Of a stretch of DNA of 19,022 nt, positions 15,222-19,022 are shown piece after piece; position 1 is the stretch's first letter; every line of letters starts with the position of its first letter. Below the pieces are notes generated by a model. It was not told the DNA's origin and searched no databases. It saw only the letters and a program-made list of their open reading frames with translations. The stretch comes from Spirochaetales bacterium. GTDB taxonomy: Bacteria; Spirochaetota; Spirochaetia; Sphaerochaetales; Sphaerochaetaceae. The stretch covers positions 1-19,022 of the forward strand of contig JALFRH010000098.1 in NCBI GenBank assembly GCA_022785155.1, in the 5' to 3' direction. The translations under genes were made by a program, and so were the position numbers.

Positions 15222-16201
15222 ATTACGATAGGTGGAATAATTACAGGGAATACTTACTTGAAAAATATGGCACCTCCCTCTATAGAGTGGGGGTGGACGG
15301 AGGCTTCAGCTGCCCAAATAGAACAAAAGAAAGGGAGGGCGGCTGTACTTTCTGTGACGGAACTGGAAGCATTGCGGTATATCAAAGGACAAGTGAAAGC
15401 GCCTTCCGTCACGATTCATCCTTCGATGAAGAGGTATCTGAAGAAGTCCTTTTAAGATTCCAGTCCATTGAGAATCAGATAAAAAAGGGCTTGGAGTTCA
15501 TCCAAAGGCGCTATAAAGCAAAGCTTGCCGCCCTATACTTTCAGTCTTGGACCAATACTTATGATAGCACAGAGAATTTGAAGAGAATTTACGACCTTGC
15601 CCTCTCGTGTGGAGACTTCTCCCAGTTCATAGTCTCCACCAGACCTGACTGTGTGGGAGAGGATGTTGCGGATTTATTGGCTCAATATATAACACCTGAA
15701 CGGGAAGTGTGGGTGGAGCTTGGCCTGCAGAGCGCTTCTGATGAGACACTGAAAAGAATAAATAGAGGCCATACTCTGAGTGATTACATAACATGTGCAG
15801 AGCGCCTTCATAAGAGAGGGATAAAGATCTGCACCCATGTGATCATAGGTCTTCCTGGAGAAGAGAGAAAAGACTTTATAAAAACAGCCGAGGCTTTGAA
15901 CCAAGTGGGGAGCGAGGGTGTTAAGATACATAATCTCCACATTCCTGGAGGGACAAGAATGGCCCAGGATTATTTGGATGGAGAGATTGTATCCTGGTCT
16001 ACGGAAAGATATATGAATGAAGTCCAGTATTTTCTGAGGCTTCTGAATCCTGGGATGATAGTTCAGCGCCTTGTATGTGAAACACCTGCCCATAGGCTCA
16101 TGGCACCTCGTCATTTTATGGATAAATCCCTTTTTCTCCGTACACTAAATGATAAAATGGAAAGAGACGATACTCGACAGGGGGATTTGTATGAAGGCTG
16201 A
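15218..16201 (+). CDS. Radical SAM protein, YhcC family (TIGR01212 type)
   Basis: A 327-residue radical SAM enzyme. The cluster motif has the spacing characteristic of this subfamily: Cys32-x10-Cys43-x2-Cys46, in a GGFSCPNR ... GGCTFCDG context. Further core elements are YFQSWTNTY, the STRPD strand, VELGLQSASDETLKRINRGH and a HVIIGLPGE loop, then LHIPGGT. It should bind a [4Fe-4S] cluster and cleave S-adenosylmethionine. The substrate of the YhcC group is, to my knowledge, not settled; tRNA or protein modification has been suggested for related families. The start is TTG 15218 with an AGGGGCGG site upstream, overlapping the fmt stop by four bases; no ATG occurs before the cluster motif. The 3' end overlaps the fumarase alpha gene by 11 bases. 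Confidence 0.9.
   Translation: MNYDRWNNYREYLLEKYGTSLYRVGVDGGFSCPNRTKEREGGCTFCDGTGSIAVYQRTSESAFRHDSSFDEEVSEEVLLRFQSIENQIKKGLEFIQRRYKAKLAALYFQSWTNTYDSTENLKRIYDLALSCGDFSQFIVSTRPDCVGEDVADLLAQYITPEREVWVELGLQSASDETLKRINRGHTLSDYITCAERLHKRGIKICTHVIIGLPGEERKDFIKTAEALNQVGSEGVKIHNLHIPGGTRMAQDYLDGEIVSWSTERYMNEVQYFLRLLNPGMIVQRLVCETPAHRLMAPRHFMDKSLFLRTLNDKMERDDTRQGDLYEG
16179..16185 (+). promoter_or_regulatory. Ribosome binding site deciding the fumarase alpha start
   Basis: AGGGGGA lies within the end of the radical SAM gene and ends five bases before ATG 16191. It favours that start over the open frame extending upstream to 16149. Confidence 0.7.
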
Positions 16202-17015
16202 AGAAGTCATAATGGATGCAGTCATTGAAGCGTCAAGAAAGCTTCCGATTGAAGCTGTGAAGGCTTTGGAAAAGGCGAGTGCAGAGGAAAATGGAAACGG
16301 CAAGGTGGTGCTGAATGCCATTCTTGATAACCTGGCGTTGGCTGAAAAACTGGAGATACCGCTCTGTCAGGATACCGGTATGATGTGGTGTTGGGCTGAA
16401 ATTGGAAGAAACGCCCGCCTGGATATTGTGAAGTTGGAGAAGTTGATAAACTCTTCTCTATCCAAAGCCTTAAAAAAAGGCCTCTTCAGGACTTCTGTAG
16501 TAAGCGACGTAATGGGGAAGAGAAAGAATACGGGAGACAACCTTCCTGCAGTAATAAACTACTCCCTTACTTCAGGCTCCGATATCACACTCCATTTTCT
16601 TTTGAAGGGTTTTGGTAGTGAAAACTGCTCATCCGTCACAATGCTGAATCCTACTGCAGGGAAAGAGGGAGTTGTTGAAGCTGTGGTGGAGTCAATGAAG
16701 AAGGCAGGTGCTAAGCCATGCCCTCCCGTCTTTATAGGTGTAGGGGTTGGCGGCACAATGGATAGAGCCGCTCTTATGAGTAAGGAGGCTTTCTTCAAGC
16801 GAGGAAAGGAAAGCGACGTGGAAAGGGAGATAAAAGAGAGGGTGAACGCCCTCTCCATAGGCCCGGGAGGAATGGGTGGAAAGAACTCCTGCCTCGGTGT
16901 TTTCCTGAAAGAAGAAGAGACACATATTGCAGGGCTTCCCGTTGCTGTTACAGTAAACTGCTGGGCTGAAAGAAAGACTGAAGTCGTACTGGTGGGAGGA
17001 TATGATGGAGACTAA
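16191..17015 (+). CDS. Class I fumarate hydratase, alpha subunit
   Basis: The alpha subunit of a two-subunit, oxygen-sensitive [4Fe-4S] fumarase (TtdA/FumA N-terminal type), which interconverts fumarate and malate. Tartrate dehydratase is a close alternative that sequence alone does not exclude. Visible motifs: LCQDTGM with Cys59, FRTSVVSDVM then KNTGDNLPAVINY, KGFGSENCSS with Cys146, FIGVGVGGTMDRAALMSKEA and GPGGMGGKNSCLG with Cys234. The three cysteines fit cluster ligation with one open iron for substrate. The length of 274 residues is normal. It overlaps the upstream radical SAM gene by 11 bases and the beta subunit gene by 11 to 14, consistent with one co-translated enzyme. Confidence 0.93.
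   Translation: MKAEEVIMDAVIEASRKLPIEAVKALEKASAEENGNGKVVLNAILDNLALAEKLEIPLCQDTGMMWCWAEIGRNARLDIVKLEKLINSSLSKALKKGLFRTSVVSDVMGKRKNTGDNLPAVINYSLTSGSDITLHFLLKGFGSENCSSVTMLNPTAGKEGVVEAVVESMKKAGAKPCPPVFIGVGVGGTMDRAALMSKEAFFKRGKESDVEREIKERVNALSIGPGGMGGKNSCLGVFLKEEETHIAGLPVAVTVNCWAERKTEVVLVGGYDGD
16994..17000 (+). promoter_or_regulatory. Ribosome binding site of the fumarase beta gene
   Basis: GGGAGGA ends one base before ATG 17002 and four bases before ATG 17005. The spacing favours 17005, which also restores the 11-base overlap seen at other junctions in this window. Confidence 0.6.
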
Positions 17016-17532
17016 GCTAATATTGCCTTCTTCTGATTGGAGCCATATCAACAAAGGTGACATCGTCTATGTCAGCGGTAAGATTTATGTAGGAAGAGAC
17101 CAGGCCCATAAATTAATGGTCGAGGATATAAAGAAGAATGGAAAAGAACCCTTTCCTTTTGAGGGTAATGCCATATATTACATGGGGCCTGCACCTACAA
17201 AAGAAGGCATGGCCATAGGTTCTTCAGGCCCTACCACCAGCAGGCGTATGGATGAATTCTCACCTTTTTTGATTTCAAAAGGACTGAAGATAATGATAGG
17301 AAAGGGCCCCAGGTCCCAGAGTGTCGTGGATGCTGTGAAAGAGTACGGAGGGTTGTACCTCCAGGCCTTCGGCGGCTGCGGGGCATTATATGCGTCACGA
17401 ACTGTTTCCTGCCGCACCATCCTCTATCCTTTTTTGGGGCCGGAGGCTGTGCTGGAACTGGAAGTAAAGGACTTTCCCACCATATGCATAATCGATTCCA
17501 GGGGAGAAGTGTTCAAGCCTGAAGCGATCTGA
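17005..17532 (+). CDS. Class I fumarate hydratase, beta subunit
   Basis: The C-terminal (TtdB/FumA C-terminal type) swivelling-domain subunit that completes the fumarase active site. The characteristic stretch YMGPAPTKEGMAIGSSGPTTSRRMDEF is recognisable, with its phosphate/carboxylate-binding SGPTTSRRM part, followed by MIGKGPR and the FGGCGAL motif. About 175 residues is the usual length of the split subunit. Either ATG 17002 or ATG 17005 can start it; I prefer 17005 because of Shine-Dalgarno spacing, and the difference is one Met. Its last 20 bases overlap the 3' end of the convergent HAD gene. Confidence 0.93.
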   Translation: METKLILPSSDWSHINKGDIVYVSGKIYVGRDQAHKLMVEDIKKNGKEPFPFEGNAIYYMGPAPTKEGMAIGSSGPTTSRRMDEFSPFLISKGLKIMIGKGPRSQSVVDAVKEYGGLYLQAFGGCGALYASRTVSCRTILYPFLGPEAVLELEVKDFPTICIIDSRGEVFKPEAI

Positions 17533-18187
17533 TAAGCTTTACCATCTCCTGGTATGATGAGACAGACCAGGTGGCCTTGGAGCTTATGTTTCCTTTGGGG
17601 GAGAAGTAGATACTTCTGATACCACTGTTATTTGCTCCCTGGATATCACTTTTCTCGCTGTCTCCAATGACAATGCACTGGTCTTTGTCTCTGCCTATGG
17701 TTTTCAGCACTATATCGAAGAACTCTTTCTTAGGTTTCTGCACCCCCATTTCCTGGCTTATGAATATGTGGTCGAAGTATTTTTCGGTGTCTGTGCCCTT
17801 CAAACGGCCTCGCTGTACTTTCTTTAGTCCGTTTGTAACCAATGATTTTGGAATATCCTTTAGGCTTTCCAGCATATCCAAGGCGCCATTGAGAAGTATT
17901 CCGTTTTCAGAAAGGAGGGTGGCGTATAACTCTGCAGCCTCGTTCTCATCCAAATCCTCTCTTTTTAGATTCTTGAAAAAGAGCTTCATTCTCAAGGCTT
18001 CAAGCTCTTCCAAAGAGATATTTCCCTTCTCGAACGCATCCCAGCACCAAAGGTTGCCTATTTCATATGCATCCTTTGTCTCCGCTGTATCGGGAAGGTG
18101 GTAATGATCGAAGAGAGCCTTCAATGAAATACGCTCTGTGGCATTGAAATCCCAAATTGTCTGGTCTGCATCAAATAATAAGTACAT
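17513..18187 (-). CDS. HAD-superfamily phosphatase, YjjG/YfnB type
   Basis: A 224-residue haloacid-dehalogenase-type hydrolase. Motif I is FDADQTIWDF with nucleophile Asp6 and acid/base Asp8. Motif II is SLVTNG with Thr118. Motif III is Lys151 in the QKPKKEFF stretch. Motif IV is IGDSEKSDIQGANNSG with Asp176 and Asp181. The alpha-helical cap between motifs I and II, with an aromatic NLWCWDAFEKG segment, is the C1 cap seen in the YjjG nucleotidase group, which removes phosphate from pyrimidine and non-canonical nucleoside monophosphates. That substrate is inferred from family resemblance only. The gene stands alone on the minus strand; its 3' end overlaps the fumarase beta gene. Confidence 0.87.
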   Translation of the reverse strand: MYLLFDADQTIWDFNATERISLKALFDHYHLPDTAETKDAYEIGNLWCWDAFEKGNISLEELEALRMKLFFKNLKREDLDENEAAELYATLLSENGILLNGALDMLESLKDIPKSLVTNGLKKVQRGRLKGTDTEKYFDHIFISQEMGVQKPKKEFFDIVLKTIGRDKDQCIVIGDSEKSDIQGANNSGIRSIYFSPKGNISSKATWSVSSYQEMVKLIRSLQA

Positions 18188-18279
18188 ATGAGAACAATAA
18201 CAGAAGAAGACCGATGTTGGGAGTGGGCCCTAGACTTTTTTCCATTTTGGAATGAAATTTAGAAAAGAGGGAGAAAAAA
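18188..18279. other. Divergent intergenic region, 92 bases
   Basis: It separates the HAD gene from the membrane protein gene. An inverted repeat, TTCCA-TTT-TGGAA, lies at 18240-18252, and a purine-rich Shine-Dalgarno AGAGGGAG at 18266-18273 serves the membrane protein. I see no convincing -35/-10 pair. Confidence 0.4.
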
Positions 18280-18936
18280 ATGAAAAACTCTATCTACTAT
18301 TTTGTTTCAGGAATAATCGTCGTTGTCTTTGGTGTATTCATTATTCTCAATCCAAATGCCGTGGTGAATATTGCAGCATTTCTCTTCTCCATTGTCTTGT
18401 TCATCAAGGGTATGAGGACCCTTATCAATACCATACGTTTTGATTCAGTGGCCTCAAAAGTCTCCGTCGAGGGAGTCTCCATAAGTCTTGACTCCAGCAA
18501 GAGAGTCAAAAAGACAATGTACATAAATGCTTTGATCTCTCTTTTGGTTGGTTTTGCCGCTTTGATCATATCCATTGTCGCCATGATCAAAAAGAGCTCT
18601 TCTGTAATGAAGATTGTTGTTTATGTCGTTGCCTCAGGCTTCCTTATTTCCGCCATAGCAGGAATGTTGGAGAACAGAAGAATGAAGACTTGGACTGGGC
18701 TGGGGGATGCAATAGGGGAGAAGACTATATTTCATTTCATAGTATCTTTGGTTCTCTTTGTCTTCCCTTCTCTCATCGGAAATGTATTCATGAATATCTT
18801 GGGAGCCTTGGTTGTGGCCTTCGGAGCTCTGTATTTCTCCTGGGGCGTTTATTTGATAAAAGCAAAGAAGACCCTGGAGAAAATGGAGAAAAAAGGCGTT
18901 AAGGACGTTTCTTGGCAGGATGTAGATAAGTCTTGA
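18280..18936 (+). CDS. HdeD/DUF308-type membrane protein
   Basis: A 218-residue integral membrane protein with about six hydrophobic helices, near residues 7-24, 27-48, 81-105, 109-130, 148-167 and 170-192. The repeated pattern of paired helices with a short SGIIVVVFGVFIILNPNA-like hairpin is that of the HdeD/DUF308 group, where members are linked to acid resistance in enterobacteria but mostly uncharacterised elsewhere. A soluble loop of about 30 residues (50-80) separates the first helix pair from the rest. The tail after helix 6 is lysine-rich and likely cytosolic. ATG 18280 follows a good Shine-Dalgarno at 18266-18273. It appears to be a single-gene unit; no specific role can be given. 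Confidence 0.8.
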   Translation: MKNSIYYFVSGIIVVVFGVFIILNPNAVVNIAAFLFSIVLFIKGMRTLINTIRFDSVASKVSVEGVSISLDSSKRVKKTMYINALISLLVGFAALIISIVAMIKKSSSVMKIVVYVVASGFLISAIAGMLENRRMKTWTGLGDAIGEKTIFHFIVSLVLFVFPSLIGNVFMNILGALVVAFGALYFSWGVYLIKAKKTLEKMEKKGVKDVSWQDVDKS

Positions 18937-19022
18937 ACCTATCCTAATTGACAACCCCTCATGATTTAAAGAAAACTATATATGTTTCATATAACTTCGT
19001 TTTGACCATTAAGAGGGTTGGT
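18937..19022. other. AT-rich end region with inverted repeats
   Basis: These last 86 bases contain no gene. A consensus TTGACA at 18948-18953 has its nearest TATATA 23 bases away, too far for a standard promoter. TATATG-TTT-CATATA (18979-18993) is a perfect inverted repeat. A CAACCCCTC / GAGGGTTG pair (18952-18960 and 19013-19020) could form a longer imperfect stem with one bulge. The region could be the control region of the next gene, beyond the window. Confidence 0.4.

Noticed and set aside
18948..18982. TTGACA ... TATATA as a promoter
   Set aside because: The spacer is 23 bases, well outside the 16-19 expected for a housekeeping sigma factor.
1..19022. CRISPR arrays, tRNA/rRNA genes, insertion sequences, phage or defence genes
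   Set aside because: I looked on both strands and saw no repeated spacer pattern, no cloverleaf-like sequence in the short gaps, no transposase or integrase motif, and no toxin-antitoxin or restriction genes. All sizeable frames are accounted for by the listed genes.

Overview
The window is a compact, gene-dense stretch of a bacterial chromosome carrying mostly housekeeping genes. I see about 20 genes, one of them cut by the left edge. I see no rRNA, tRNA, CRISPR array, insertion sequence or phage gene. No gap between genes exceeds about 105 bases. GC content looks moderate, arginine codons are mostly AGA/AGG, Shine-Dalgarno sites are strong and purine-rich, and coding strands are so purine-loaded that gene direction can be read by eye. 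My best guess is a spirochaete, perhaps a gut Treponema/Sphaerochaeta relative. This is inference from overall gene content and style, and a Clostridia-like Firmicute cannot be excluded without a search.

Layout. (1) 1-1070, minus: the start of a glycerophosphodiester phosphodiesterase gene, preceded by endonuclease IV (nfo). (2) 1153-10605, plus: an M16C zinc peptidase, glycerol kinase (glpK), then a tightly overlapping run of diadenylate cyclase (cdaA), a YbbR-domain regulator (cdaR), holo-ACP synthase (acpS), tRNA pseudouridine synthase (truA), a uracil-DNA-glycosylase-like Fe-S protein, and primosomal helicase PriA. (3) 10606-12644, minus: a four-helix membrane protein with a C-terminal zinc ribbon, then a short-chain dehydrogenase. 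(4) 12748-13305, plus: a uridine-kinase-type P-loop NTPase. (5) 13306-13695, minus: a small unknown protein. (6) 13786-17532, plus: peptide deformylase (def), methionyl-tRNA formyltransferase (fmt), a YhcC-type radical SAM protein, and the two subunits of a class I [4Fe-4S] fumarase. (7) 17513-18187, minus: a YjjG-type HAD phosphatase. (8) 18280-18936, plus: an HdeD/DUF308-type membrane protein.

How the genes fit together. The cdaA-cdaR pair makes and modulates cyclic di-AMP and is translationally coupled to lipid (acpS), tRNA (truA) and DNA-repair/restart (UDG-like, priA) genes. The def-fmt pair handles N-formylation and deformylation of initiator methionine. The fumarase subunits form one enzyme of central carbon metabolism. 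The diesterase and glpK could both feed glycerol-3-phosphate pools, but they lie in different, divergent transcription units.

I found no convincing new defence or mobile system. The points most worth a second look are: same-strand overlaps falling into 11-nt and 4-nt classes, a UDG-like protein with altered catalytic motifs but intact Fe-S cysteines, a PriA that appears to lack its winged-helix domain, an unknown membrane zinc-ribbon protein, and convergent gene ends with no room for terminators.
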